From: Kitasatospora sp. MMS16-BH015
GTDB lineage: Bacteria > Actinomycetota > Actinomycetes > Streptomycetales > Streptomycetaceae
Reading direction: 5' to 3'
Assembly (NCBI RefSeq): GCF_002943525.1
Contig: NZ_CP025394.1
Coordinates: forward strand, 1,984,001-2,048,000
DNA: 64,000 bases
Shown here: positions 35,856 through 45,090 of the stretch, piece after piece
Numbering within the stretch: position 1 is the stretch's first letter
Layout: each line of letters begins with the position of its first letter
The notes under the pieces: generated by a model
Told to the model about the DNA's origin: nothing
Seen by the model: only the letters and a program-made list of their open reading frames with translations
Database searches by the model: none
Translations under genes and position numbers: made by a program

Positions 35856-38060
35856 TCAGGAGACCCCCACCAAGGTCCGCTCCCGGTCCGCACGCGGGGC
35901 CGGGACGGCCGGCGCGGGCAGGCCGAGCGGCGGCAGCACCACGTGCTCGGTGAGCCCGATCCGCCGGTGCAGGCGGCGCAGCGGAGCCGGCGCCCACCAG
36001 TTGAACTCGCCGAACAGCGTCATCGCGGCCGGCACCAGCAGGCAGCGGACCAGCGTCGCGTCCACCGCGACGGCCACCGCCAGCGCGATGCCCATCTCCT
36101 TGACCATGAGCATCTGCCCGGCCGCGAACCCGGCGAAGACGATCACCATCAGCAGGGCCGCCGAGGTGATGATCCGACCGCTGCGCTGGAGTCCGAGCTC
36201 CACCGAGCGGGCGCACCCGTACCCCTCGTCCCGCAACTCCTTGATCCGGGAGAGCAGGAAGACCTCATAGTCCATCGAGAGCCCGAAGGCGAAGGCGAAG
36301 ACCAGCACGGGGATGAAGGTCTCCAGGCCGCCGGTCGGGCTGAAGCCGAGCAGCGAGCTGAAGTAGCCGTGCTGGAAGACCAGGGTCAGCGCGCCGAGCG
36401 AGGCCCCGAGCGAGAGCACGTTCATCAGCAGCGCCTTGACCGGCATCACCACCGACCCGGTCATCAGGAAGAGCAGCAGCAGCGTGCCGACCGCGACCAG
36501 CCCGAGCGCCCAGGGCCCCCGGCTCGCGATCTCGTGCTGGAAGTCGACCACCGAGGCGGCGTCCCCGGTCACGTAGGTGGTCAGCCCGCCGCGGTCGGCG
36601 CGGAGTTCGTCGACCACCTGCTTGGCCCCGGCGCCCTGCGGGTCGCCGTGCACCATCACCTCGACCGTGCTCACCTTCGGCGAGACCGGCGTGACGGCCC
36701 GGATCCCGCTGACTCCGGCGAGGTGGGCCACCTGGTCGGCGTAGCCCTGCGCCTGGGCCGCGCTGCCCTCGACCACCACGGTGATCGGGGCCGCCGCCTG
36801 CTGGGGGAATCGTTCCTGCACGGTCTCGGCCACCTGCCGCCCGGCGGAGGAGGCGGGCAGCACCGAGGCACCGGAGCTGCGCCAGTCCGAGCCGAGGAAG
36901 GGCGCTCCGGCCGCCAGCAGCAGCGCGGTGCAGACCAGCACCACCGGCACCGCCCGCTTCTGCACCCGCCGCACCGTCCGGGCGAAGAAGCCCTGGTCGG
37001 AGACGGGCGCGGTCGGCGCCTTGACCCGGTGGCCGACGAAGCCGAGCAGCGCGGGGATGAGGGTGAGCGCGGCGGCCCCGGCGATCACCACCACGCTGAC
37101 CCCGGCGGCGGCCACCGCGCGGAAGACCGGGCTGGTGAAGACGAAGAGGCCGGAGAGGGCCACGGCCACGGTCAGGCCGGAGAAGAGCACGGTGCGCCCG
37201 GCCGTCGCACAGGTGCGCTCCACCGCCTGGGCCACGGTCGCGCCGTGCCCGCGCTCCTCGCGGAAGCGGTTGACGATCAGCAGGGCGTAGTCGATCGAGA
37301 GGCCGAGCCCGAGCACGGTGGCGATCGGCAGCACGCTGGTGTCGATGTCCATGATCCGGCTGAAGCCGAACATCGCGAGCAGCGCCCCGCCGACCGAGCC
37401 GACGGCGCCCAGCACCGGCAGGCTCGCGGCGGCGAACCCGCCGAAGACCAGCACCATCACGATCAGCGTCAACGGCAGCGTGACGATCTCACCGAACTGG
37501 GTGTCCTTGGCGGTCTGGTCCTTGACCTCCTGCTGGAGCACCAGGTCACCGCCCACGGTCACCCTGGCGCCCTCGGGGTGCAGCGCGCCGAGCCGCTGCT
37601 CCACCGACTTCTGCTGCGCGGAGGTCGAACCGTCGGCCATCCGCACCGAGAGCAGGCTCGCCCCGCCGTCGGCGGAGACCATCGCCTGCCCGGCCGGCCC
37701 GTACGCGTCGGTCACCGAGACCACGCCCGGCAGCTTCGCCAGGTCGGCGGCGGCGGCCGTCACGGCCGACCTCACCGCCGGGTCCTGCGCCGAGGGCCCG
37801 TCCACCACGGCGGTCACCGTGCCCCGGGCCGGATCGGCGGCCGCGACCACCGAGGTGCCGCGCGCGGACTCCGAGCCGCCGGCCGAGGTCGAGGCCACCG
37901 TGCCCTCGAAGACCCGGCCGCCGATCAGCACCCCGAGCGCCAGCACCAGGACCCAGAACCCGACCACCCAGCGCCGGTGCCGGTGCCGGTGGCAGTACCT
38001 GCCGAGAGCGGCAAGCCGCCCACCGACCACGGGCTGTGCCACAACAGGGGTCTCGCGCAT
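35856..38060 (-). CDS. MMPL/RND-family membrane transporter
   Basis: The 734-residue protein has the two-half MMPL layout: one membrane segment, a large outer domain (about 50-190), five or six segments with the LGLGLSIDYALLIVNRFREE motif (about 255-285), then a repeat with a second outer domain and AFGLSMDYEVFLLSRIKEL. These paired motifs carry the proton-relay Asp residues. Members export lipids or secondary metabolites. The start MRETPVVAQ is chosen because GAAAGG lies upstream. It ends 7 bp from the stop of the 48-aa peptide gene, with which it converges. Confidence 0.93.
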   Translation of the reverse strand: MRETPVVAQPVVGGRLAALGRYCHRHRHRRWVVGFWVLVLALGVLIGGRVFEGTVASTSAGGSESARGTSVVAAADPARGTVTAVVDGPSAQDPAVRSAVTAAAADLAKLPGVVSVTDAYGPAGQAMVSADGGASLLSVRMADGSTSAQQKSVEQRLGALHPEGARVTVGGDLVLQQEVKDQTAKDTQFGEIVTLPLTLIVMVLVFGGFAAASLPVLGAVGSVGGALLAMFGFSRIMDIDTSVLPIATVLGLGLSIDYALLIVNRFREERGHGATVAQAVERTCATAGRTVLFSGLTVAVALSGLFVFTSPVFRAVAAAGVSVVVIAGAAALTLIPALLGFVGHRVKAPTAPVSDQGFFARTVRRVQKRAVPVVLVCTALLLAAGAPFLGSDWRSSGASVLPASSAGRQVAETVQERFPQQAAAPITVVVEGSAAQAQGYADQVAHLAGVSGIRAVTPVSPKVSTVEVMVHGDPQGAGAKQVVDELRADRGGLTTYVTGDAASVVDFQHEIASRGPWALGLVAVGTLLLLFLMTGSVVMPVKALLMNVLSLGASLGALTLVFQHGYFSSLLGFSPTGGLETFIPVLVFAFAFGLSMDYEVFLLSRIKELRDEGYGCARSVELGLQRSGRIITSAALLMVIVFAGFAAGQMLMVKEMGIALAVAVAVDATLVRCLLVPAAMTLFGEFNWWAPAPLRRLHRRIGLTEHVVLPPLGLPAPAVPAPRADRERTLVGVS

Positions 38061-38181
38061 AAGTACCTGAGCCTTTCGGGCAGTTCCCCTCAAAGCTAGG
38101 CGTAACCGGCGTAATCCCCTAGAGGCTTCCGGTGCGCTTCATCTCACATGATTTGCACCCAAACCTGCGGAACTCGGCAAA

Positions 38182-38217
38182 AAAGAACCCCCGCCCGTAC
38201 CCGGGCGGGGGTTCTTT
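38182..38217 (-). terminator. rpsA terminator
   Basis: A perfect 16-bp stem (38182-38197 with 38202-38217) and a 4-base loop lie just after the rpsA stop. In the rpsA direction the stem is followed by a run of T, so this is a textbook rho-independent terminator. It could also stop transcription from the other side. Confidence 0.92.
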
Positions 38218-38246
38218 CAGCTACCGAACCTCAGATGAGGCTGAGC

Positions 38247-39737
38247 TCAGCTCTGGCCGCCGGCCAGCTTCTCACGGAGCGCGGCGAGCGCCTCGTCCGA
38301 AGCCAGGGCGCCGGAGGTCTCGTCGCTGCTGGACGAGTAGGAGCCACCCGCGGCAGCGGCGACGGCGTCGCCACCCTCCGCAGCAGCCTCCGCGTCGGCC
38401 TCGCGGCTCTTGATGACCTGGGCCTGGTGCTGCTCGAAGCGGGTCTGCGCCTCGGCGTACTGGCGCTCCCACTCCTCACGCTGCTTCTCGTAGCCGGGCA
38501 GCCAGTCGTTCGCCTCGGGGTCGAAGCCCTCCGGGTAGATGTAGTTGCCCTGGTCGTCGTACGAGGCGGCCATGCCGTACAGGGTCGGGTCGAACTCGAC
38601 CGACGCCGGGTCGGCACCGAGGGACTCGTTGGCCTGCTTCAGCGAGAGGCTGATGCGACGACGCTCGAGGTCGATGTCGATGACCTTGACGAAGATCTCG
38701 TCGCCGACCTGGACGACCTGCTCCGGGATCTCGACGTGGCGCTCGGCCAGCTCGGAGATGTGGACCAGGCCCTCGATGCCCTCGTCCACGCGGACGAACG
38801 CACCGAACGGAACCAGCTTGGTGACCTTACCCGGGACGACCTGACCGATCTGGTGGGTCCGGGCGAACTGCTGCCACGGGTCCTCCTGGGTCGCCTTCAG
38901 CGACAGGGAGACGCGCTCGCGGTCCATGTCGACGTCGAGAACCTCGACAGTGACCTCCTGGCCGACCTCGACAACCTCGGACGGGTGGTCGATGTGCTTC
39001 CAGGACAGCTCGGAGACGTGGACGAGACCGTCGACGCCGCCCAGGTCCACGAAGGCACCGAAGTTGACGATCGAGGAGACGACGCCGGAGCGCACCTGAC
39101 CCTTCTGGAGGGTGGTGAGGAAGGTCTGGCGGACCTCGCTCTGGGTCTGCTCCAGCCAGGCACGGCGGGACAGGACCACGTTGTTGCGGTTCTTGTCCAG
39201 CTCGATGATCTTGGCCTCGAGCTCCTTGCCGACGTACGGCTGGAGGTCGCGGACGCGGCGCATCTCGACCAGCGAGGCCGGGAGGAAGCCACGGAGGCCG
39301 ATGTCGAGGATGAGACCACCCTTGACGACCTCGATGACGGTACCGGTGACGATGCCGTCCTCTTCCTTGATCTTCTCGATCGTGCCCCAGGCACGCTCGT
39401 ACTGAGCGCGCTTCTTGGACAGGATCAGACGACCCTCCTTGTCCTCCTTCTGGAGAACCAGGGCCTCGATGTTGTCGCCAACGGAGACAACCTCGTGGGG
39501 GTCGACGTCGTGCTTGATCGAGAGCTCGCGCGACGGGATGACACCCTCGGTCTTGTAACCGATGTCGAGGAGCACCTCGTCACGGTCGACCTTCACGATG
39601 ACGCCCTCAACGATGTCGCCATCGTTGAAGTACTTGATGGTCTCGTCAATGGCGGCGAGGAAGGCCTCGGCATCGCCAATGTCGTTGACCGCAACCTGCG
39701 GGGTGGTGCTGACAGAGGTGTCGGTGGGGCTCGTCAT
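38247..39737 (-). CDS. rpsA: 30S ribosomal protein S1
   Basis: The 496-residue protein has four S1 (OB-fold) RNA-binding domains, roughly at residues 35-105, 120-190, 208-275 and 293-362 (GDIVEGVIVKVDRDEVLLDI, GIVTGTVIEVVKGGLILDIG, GQVRSGVVSSIVNFGAFVDL, GQVVPGKVTKLVPFGAFVRV). It ends with an acidic, Ala/Ser-rich tail. Four domains are usual for actinobacteria, against six in Escherichia coli. The coding sequence is less GC-rich and more biased to preferred codons than its neighbours, as expected for a highly expressed gene. Confidence 0.97.
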   Translation of the reverse strand: MTSPTDTSVSTTPQVAVNDIGDAEAFLAAIDETIKYFNDGDIVEGVIVKVDRDEVLLDIGYKTEGVIPSRELSIKHDVDPHEVVSVGDNIEALVLQKEDKEGRLILSKKRAQYERAWGTIEKIKEEDGIVTGTVIEVVKGGLILDIGLRGFLPASLVEMRRVRDLQPYVGKELEAKIIELDKNRNNVVLSRRAWLEQTQSEVRQTFLTTLQKGQVRSGVVSSIVNFGAFVDLGGVDGLVHVSELSWKHIDHPSEVVEVGQEVTVEVLDVDMDRERVSLSLKATQEDPWQQFARTHQIGQVVPGKVTKLVPFGAFVRVDEGIEGLVHISELAERHVEIPEQVVQVGDEIFVKVIDIDLERRRISLSLKQANESLGADPASVEFDPTLYGMAASYDDQGNYIYPEGFDPEANDWLPGYEKQREEWERQYAEAQTRFEQHQAQVIKSREADAEAAAEGGDAVAAAAGGSYSSSSDETSGALASDEALAALREKLAGGQS

Positions 39738-40144
39738 TAGGAAAAGGGCTCCGGTACGGACATGAAGTCGTAGGTAATGCCACGCGGAGGGCCCGTATCG
39801 CTCCCACCGAAAGCCGGACAGCCAAGAACACGGCCCACCCCCTGATCAGCGATCAGATGGTGTCCGTCTTGCGACCGTGGGGTCTTCGACAGATGCGAGC
39901 GCGACCTGCTCCGTCCGAGGCGCGCAGGCCCGCAGCGCAACTTGTAGCATACGGGGACAGTCGGGCACGGTCAACGTCGAAGCCGACGAGACGGTGGACG
40001 CCGGGCCGCAGGACACGGATCAGGCCATATCCTCATCCCGGATCCCGGGAATCCCCGGATGCCACGGCTCGGCCCACCCCAGCTCACGCAGGGGCACACC
40101 GGGCAGCAGCGCTTCCGCGCCCCCTACCCTACTTGACAGGTTTC
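39738..40144. other. rpsA leader and divergent intergenic region
   Basis: The 407 bp hold the rpsA promoter (listed separately), an untranslated leader of about 200 bases and the upstream region of the methyltransferase gene. I find no protein gene. A leader of this length could carry autoregulation by S1, but I see no specific structure to support that. Confidence 0.5.
39946..39974 (-). promoter_or_regulatory. Promoter of rpsA
   Basis: On the minus strand TTGACC (39969-39974) and TATGCT (39946-39951) are separated by exactly 17 bases. This is a near-ideal vegetative (HrdB-type) promoter. Transcription should start near 39,939, giving a leader of about 200 bases. Confidence 0.8.
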
Positions 40145-41035
40145 ATGATCTTGGCCACCACCCCTGCACCACACGGCGACCCCTTCGAAGACATCGAGGG
40201 CCTCGATGGCCTCGAGAACTTCGAGGACGAGGACGAGGACGAGGGCGACGCCGTCCGCCGCGAGGCCGCGCTGGAGGAGAGCAGCCGGGCCAGTCGGCAC
40301 TGGTGGGACCGGAACGCCGACGAGTACCAGGACGAGCACGGTGCCTTCCTCGGCGACGACCGCTTCACCTGGTGCCCCGAGGGCCTGGACGAGGCCGAGG
40401 CCGGCCTGCTCGGCCCGGTGGCCGGGCTGACCGTGCTCGAGCTCGGCTCCGGCGCGGCCCAGTGCTCCCGCTGGCTGGCCGCGCGGGGCGCCCACCCGGT
40501 CGCCCTGGACATCTCGTACCGCCAGCTCCAGCACTCCCGCCGGATCGACCTCGGCCGCGGCGAGCGGCCGGTGGCCGTGGTGCAGGCCGACGCGGCGGTG
40601 CTGCCGTTTGCCGACGGCTCCTTCGACCTGGCCTGCTCCGCGTACGGCGCCGTGCCGTTCAGCGCCGACACCGCGCTGCTGATGCGGGAGGTGCACCGGG
40701 TGCTGCGGCCCGGCGGGCGCTGGGTCTTCTCGGTCACCCACCCGATCCGCTGGGCCTTCCCGGACGAGCCCGGGGTGGAGGGGCTCACCGCGACCGCCTC
40801 GTACTTCGACCGCACGCCGTACGTGGAGCAGGACGCGAACGGCGTCGCCACCTACGTCGAGCACCACCGGACGATCGGGGACCGGGTGCGGGAGCTGACG
40901 GCGGCCGGGTTCCGGTTGCTCGATCTGGTCGAGCCCGAGTGGCCGGAGGAGCTGGAGCAGGAGTGGGGCGGCTGGAGCCCGCTGCGGGGGCGGCACATCC
41001 CGGGCACGGCGATCTTCGTCACCGAACGGGGCTGA
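40145..41035 (+). CDS. Class I SAM-dependent methyltransferase
   Basis: The 296-residue enzyme has an acidic N-terminal lead (GLENFEDEDEDEGDA). The core follows: VLELGSGAAQCSRWLAARG (SAM loop), PVALDISYRQLQHSR, LPFADGSFDLACSAYGAVPF and HRVLRPGGRWVFSVTHPIRW. It resembles UbiE/Coq5-like enzymes, and the substrate is not evident. The ATG has only a weak GACAGG ribosome site, so the true start may be a little later. The gene is conserved next to rpsA in streptomycetes as far as I recall. Confidence 0.9.
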   Translation: MILATTPAPHGDPFEDIEGLDGLENFEDEDEDEGDAVRREAALEESSRASRHWWDRNADEYQDEHGAFLGDDRFTWCPEGLDEAEAGLLGPVAGLTVLELGSGAAQCSRWLAARGAHPVALDISYRQLQHSRRIDLGRGERPVAVVQADAAVLPFADGSFDLACSAYGAVPFSADTALLMREVHRVLRPGGRWVFSVTHPIRWAFPDEPGVEGLTATASYFDRTPYVEQDANGVATYVEHHRTIGDRVRELTAAGFRLLDLVEPEWPEELEQEWGGWSPLRGRHIPGTAIFVTERG

Positions 41036-41130
41036 CGCTGCGGTACGGGTAGCGCCCCCGGGGATGCCCTCGCGGTTCCCTGAGCCCCTGTGGTGCCATC
41101 CGTTCGGTGAGAATGTGGCCGGTGAATTCG

Positions 41131-43635
41131 ATGTCGCAGCAACTTCCCGTCTCCGCCGCCCTCCCCGCCCTGCACGAGGCTCTCGACCGGCGTGGCGTGG
41201 CCGTGCTGGCCGCGCCGCCCGGGACCGGGAAGACCACGTTGGTGCCGTTGGCGCTGGCCGGGCTGCTGGGGGATCGGGCGGTGCGGCGGGTGCTGGTGGC
41301 CGAGCCGCGGCGGCTCGCGGTGCGGGCTGCGGCGCGGCGGATGGCCTGGATGCTGGGCGAGGGGGTCGGCGGGCGGGTCGGGTACACCGTGCGCGGGGAC
41401 CGGCGGGTCGGGGCCGGGACGGTGGTGGAGGTGGTGACCACCGGGGTGCTGCTGCAGCGGTTGCAGCGCGACCAGGAGCTGGCCGGGGTGGACGTGGTGG
41501 TGCTGGACGAGTGCCACGAGCGGCACCTGGACGCCGACACCGCGCTGGCCTTCCTGCTGGACGTCCGGGCCACGCTCCGGCCCGAGCTGCGGCTGCTCTG
41601 CGCCTCGGCGACCTCCGACACCGCGGCCTGGGCCGAGCTGCTCGGCGGCTCGGACGAGAGCGGGGAGGCCGCGCCGGTGGTGGAGGCGCACGGCGTCTCG
41701 CACGCCGTCGAGGTGATCTGGGCTCCCCCGCCGCGCCCCGTGCGCCCCGCGCACGGCAACCGGCCCGACCCCCTGCTGCTCGACCACCTGGCCGGGACGG
41801 TCCGGCGCGCGCTGGCCGAGCGGGAGGGCGACGTGCTCTGCTTCCTGCCCGGGGTGGGCGAGATCGGCCGGGTGGCCGGGCTGCTCGGGGAGCTGCCGGG
41901 GGTGAGCGTGCTCCAGCTGCACGGACAGGCGCCGCAGGCCGTCCAGGAGGCGGCGCTGACCGCCGGGAGCGGGCGGCGGGTGATCCTCTCCACCTCGGTG
42001 GCCGAATCCTCGCTGACCGTGCCGGGCGTGCGGGTGGTGGTCGACTCCGGGCTGGCCCGGGAGCCGCGCACCGACCACGCCCGGGGGCTGGCCGGGCTGG
42101 TGACCGTCCGCGCCTCGCTGGCCGCCGCCCGGCAGCGGGCCGGGCGCGCCGGGCGTGAGGCGCCGGGCTTCGCGTACCGCTGCTGGGCCGAGGCGGAGGA
42201 CGCGCTCGCCGCCCGCTTCCCCACCCCCGAGATCGCTCTCGCCGACCTCACCGCCTTCGCCCTCCAGGCCGCCTGCTGGGGCGCGCCCGGCGGCGAGGGC
42301 CTGACCCTCCCCGACCGCCCGCCGGCCGGGGCGCTGGCCGCCGCGCGGCAGACCCTGCTCGCGCTCGGCGCGATCACCCCCGAGGGCCGCGCCACCGAGC
42401 GCGGCCACCGGATCGCCCGGGCCGGCCTGCACCCCCGGCTGGCCCGGGCCCTGCTCGACGGCGCCCCGCTGGTCGGCGCCCGCCGGGCCGCCGAGCTGGT
42501 CGCCCTGCTCTCCGAGGAGCCCCCGCGCGCCTACGGCGACGACCTCGCCGCCGCCTGGCGCACCGCCCGCACCGGCCGGGACGCCTACACCGCCCGCTGG
42601 CGCGAGGAGACCCGCCGGCTGAGCCAGGGGGAGGCCCCGGCCACCGAGCTCTCCGACCAGGCCGCCGCCGGCCTGGTCGTGGCGCTCGCCCACCCCGAGC
42701 GGATCGCCCGGGCGCGGAGCGCCGAGGGGCCGTACCTGATGGCCTCCGGGACGGCGGCCGAGACCGGGCCGGGGTCGGCGGTGGCCGGGGCGCCCTGGCT
42801 GGCGGTGGCGGTGGCCGACCGGGCGGCGGGGGCGCACTCGGCGCGGGTGCGGCTGGCGGCCGTGCTGGACGAGGAGACGGCCAAGGTGGCCGGGGCGGCG
42901 CTGCTGAGCGAGCGCGAGGAGGTGCACTGGGCGGGCGGGCGCCGGGGCGACGTGGTGGCCCGCCGGGTGGCCACGCTCGGGGCGATCGAGCTCACCGAGG
43001 CCCAACTGACCAATCCTTCCGTCGAGTTGGTGCGCGCCGCACTGCTCGACGGGCTACGCCGCGAGGGCGTGGACGCGGTGCTGACCTGGACCCCGGCCGC
43101 CCTGGCGCTGCGCGAACGGCTCGCCTTCCTGCACCGCGAACTCGGCGCGCCCTGGCCGGACATGAGCCCGGCCGCACTCGCCGACCCCGACTGGCTGGAG
43201 CCCGAACTCTCCCGGGCCCGCCGCCGCGCCGACCTGGCCCGGATCGACCTGACGGCCGCGCTCCAGCGCCTGCTGCCCTGGGCCACCGGCGAGGCCGGAC
43301 GGCTGGAGGAGCTGGCGCCGGAGCGGGTGATGGTGCCCAGCGGCTCGCGGATCCGGGTCGACTACTCGGGCGAACGCCCGGTGCTGGCGGTCAAGTTGCA
43401 GGAGCTGTTCGGCTGGCAGGCCGCCCCGGCGCTGGCCGGCGGCCGGGTGCCGCTGACGGTGCACCTGCTCTCCCCCGCCGGCCGCCCGGCCGCCGTCACG
43501 GGCGACCTGGCCGGCTTCTGGCGCGAGGGCTACCGCGCCGTCCGCGCCGAACTCCGCGGCCGCTACCCCCGCCACCCCTGGCCGGAGGACCCGACCGAGG
43601 CGCAGGCCACCAAGCACACCAACCCTAGGCGATGA
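41131..43635 (+). CDS. hrpB: ATP-dependent helicase HrpB
   Basis: The 834-residue DEAH-box helicase opens LPVSAALPALHEALDRRGVA, as HrpB proteins do. Walker A APPGTGKTT comes near residue 35, the DEAH-type box (DECHER) near 127, SAT near 155, the helicase C motif (STSVAESSLTVPGVRVVVDS) and QRAGRAGRE near 345. The HrpB-specific C-terminal domain (AVKLQELFGWQAAPALAGGR and SPAGRPAAVTGDLAGFW) is present. GTG 41107 and ATG 41113 are alternative starts in frame. Its substrate is probably RNA; the cellular role is uncertain. It overlaps the convergent hydrolase gene by 11 bp. Confidence 0.93.
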   Translation: MSQQLPVSAALPALHEALDRRGVAVLAAPPGTGKTTLVPLALAGLLGDRAVRRVLVAEPRRLAVRAAARRMAWMLGEGVGGRVGYTVRGDRRVGAGTVVEVVTTGVLLQRLQRDQELAGVDVVVLDECHERHLDADTALAFLLDVRATLRPELRLLCASATSDTAAWAELLGGSDESGEAAPVVEAHGVSHAVEVIWAPPPRPVRPAHGNRPDPLLLDHLAGTVRRALAEREGDVLCFLPGVGEIGRVAGLLGELPGVSVLQLHGQAPQAVQEAALTAGSGRRVILSTSVAESSLTVPGVRVVVDSGLAREPRTDHARGLAGLVTVRASLAAARQRAGRAGREAPGFAYRCWAEAEDALAARFPTPEIALADLTAFALQAACWGAPGGEGLTLPDRPPAGALAAARQTLLALGAITPEGRATERGHRIARAGLHPRLARALLDGAPLVGARRAAELVALLSEEPPRAYGDDLAAAWRTARTGRDAYTARWREETRRLSQGEAPATELSDQAAAGLVVALAHPERIARARSAEGPYLMASGTAAETGPGSAVAGAPWLAVAVADRAAGAHSARVRLAAVLDEETAKVAGAALLSEREEVHWAGGRRGDVVARRVATLGAIELTEAQLTNPSVELVRAALLDGLRREGVDAVLTWTPAALALRERLAFLHRELGAPWPDMSPAALADPDWLEPELSRARRRADLARIDLTAALQRLLPWATGEAGRLEELAPERVMVPSGSRIRVDYSGERPVLAVKLQELFGWQAAPALAGGRVPLTVHLLSPAGRPAAVTGDLAGFWREGYRAVRAELRGRYPRHPWPEDPTEAQATKHTNPRR

Positions 43636-44398
43636 ACTCCCGCACCAACGGCCCGGCCACGGAACGGAATTCGTCGAAGTAGGCATGCCGTGCCCCCGGG
43701 ATCAGCTCCAGCCGGGCCCCGGCGATGCGCTCGACCAGCAGGTGGGCGTTGGCCGCCGGGTTGAGCAGGTCGTCGCTACCGTGCAGGACGAGGGTCGGGC
43801 AGTCGATCCGCTCCAGCACGTCCCAGGCGTCGTGCCGGTTGCTGGCCACCAGGTGGCGCCCGCGCGCGTAGGCGGGCATCGCCGGGTCGCCGACCACCTG
43901 GTACGGGCCGGTGTTGGCGGCCAGCCACCCGGGGGTGTACATCAGGTCGAGCAGTGCGGCGCGGGAGGCCACCGGATCCTCGTCGGCCAGTGCCTTCCGC
44001 ACCTCCTTGCTCCGCTCGACGGCCTGCGGCCCCCCGGGCGAGGTGCAGCCGAGCACCAGCGCACGGACCCGCCCACCGTGCTCCGCCGCCAGCCACTGGG
44101 CCACCCGGCCACCCATCGAGGTGCCGTACACGTCCGCTCGCTCGACGCCGAGCTCGTCCAGCACGGCACGCACGTCCTCGGCCAACTGCCTGGTGCTGTA
44201 CGGGACATCCGGCTTGTCACTGGCGCCGGTACCCCGCCAGTCGAGCGTGACGGTGCTGCGGGTGGCATGGAACTCCTCCCGGACCCCGTCCCACCAGTGG
44301 TGGTTGTTCGCCTGTCCGGCGAGCAGCACCAACGGGGCTCCCTGGCCACGGACTTGGTAGGCGATGCGGGTCCCGTCCGGGCTCACGGCATACGGCAC
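43625..44398 (-). CDS. Alpha/beta-hydrolase
   Basis: The 257-residue enzyme has the usual fold markers: LVLLAGQANNHHWWDG (oxyanion region), TLDWRGTGASDKP, YGTSMGGRVAQWLA (nucleophile Ser in GTSMGG), the acid in LHGSDDLLNP and the final His in GARHAYFDEF. The start is a GTG with GAGGAGAG just upstream; the longer frame has no support. It resembles 3-oxoadipate enol-lactonase-like esterases. Context gives no pathway. Confidence 0.9.
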   Translation of the reverse strand: MPYAVSPDGTRIAYQVRGQGAPLVLLAGQANNHHWWDGVREEFHATRSTVTLDWRGTGASDKPDVPYSTRQLAEDVRAVLDELGVERADVYGTSMGGRVAQWLAAEHGGRVRALVLGCTSPGGPQAVERSKEVRKALADEDPVASRAALLDLMYTPGWLAANTGPYQVVGDPAMPAYARGRHLVASNRHDAWDVLERIDCPTLVLHGSDDLLNPAANAHLLVERIAGARLELIPGARHAYFDEFRSVAGPLVREFIA

Positions 44399-44427
44399 TG
44401 GACTCTCCTCGGGGCGGGTGCGGCCGG

Positions 44428-44970
44428 TCAGGGCACCGGCGGATGGGCGGGCGGGAGCGTCTCGGGGGCGAAGGCGGACTGGGAGGGCGTGGGCCGGACG
44501 ATCGGGATGCCGGTCCGGGTGGGCGAGCACTCCATGATCTGCCCCGCCGCGTTGCGGACGCAGTTCGGGTCGGTCGCGGGGGTGCCGCCGTCGCAGGCCG
44601 TGCAGGGGTGCGGCGTGACCTCGGTGGGCTTCTGGTGCGTCGCCTTGGCGCTCGGCGTGCGGCTGCTCCGGGCCACCGGCGCGCTGGTGGGCTCGGTGGG
44701 ATCAGCCGACTCGGCGGTGGCGCTCGGCGACGGGGTGGCCGAGGGCGAGGGCGAGGCGGTGGCCGTCGGCGTGGCCGAGGGCGTCGGGGTCGGTGCCGCG
44801 CTGGACGCGACCGCGGCGGGCCGCGGCTTGGCCGTGGTGGCCGGCTGGTGATCGCCGAACTTCCAGGCGAGCACCGCCACCAGGGCCAGCACCGGCAGGG
44901 CGATCAGCACCGCCGTGGCCCACCCGGCCAGGCCGGACCACCCACTGCGCCGCTCGCCCATCTCCCCCAC
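44428..44970 (-). CDS. Single-pass membrane protein with Pro/Ser/Thr-rich outer part
   Basis: The 180-residue protein has a short basic cytoplasmic start, one membrane helix (AVLIALPVLALVAVLAWKFG) and a long outer segment made mainly of Pro, Ser, Thr and Ala. Toward the end are three Cys (HPCTACDGG, PNCVRN) and a fourth in MECSPTR. ATG 44961 is an alternative start. No family is recognised. Such low-complexity outer regions are often O-mannosylated in actinobacteria (inference). Confidence 0.65.
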   Translation of the reverse strand: MGEMGERRSGWSGLAGWATAVLIALPVLALVAVLAWKFGDHQPATTAKPRPAAVASSAAPTPTPSATPTATASPSPSATPSPSATAESADPTEPTSAPVARSSRTPSAKATHQKPTEVTPHPCTACDGGTPATDPNCVRNAAGQIMECSPTRTGIPIVRPTPSQSAFAPETLPPAHPPVP

Positions 44971-45090
44971 TGCCCTTCGCTCGTACCGCGATGATCGCGG
45001 GGCAGCGTAGCAGCGGCATCGCGGCAGGTCGGGGGCGCCCCGGCCCGCCGCGAAGGGCGGGCCGGCTCAGTGGGCGCCCCCGTGGCCGCC

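Noticed and set aside
35943..38099. 718-residue plus-strand ORF opposite the MMPL gene
   Set aside because: It is low-complexity antisense of a clear MMPL transporter; composition (His, Arg, Gly, Glu) is that of shadow frames in GC-rich DNA.
44443..44994. Plus-strand Gly/Arg-rich ORF opposite the Pro/Ser-rich membrane protein
   Set aside because: It is the antisense of the low-complexity region; Pro/Ser-rich coding always gives Gly/Arg-rich shadows.
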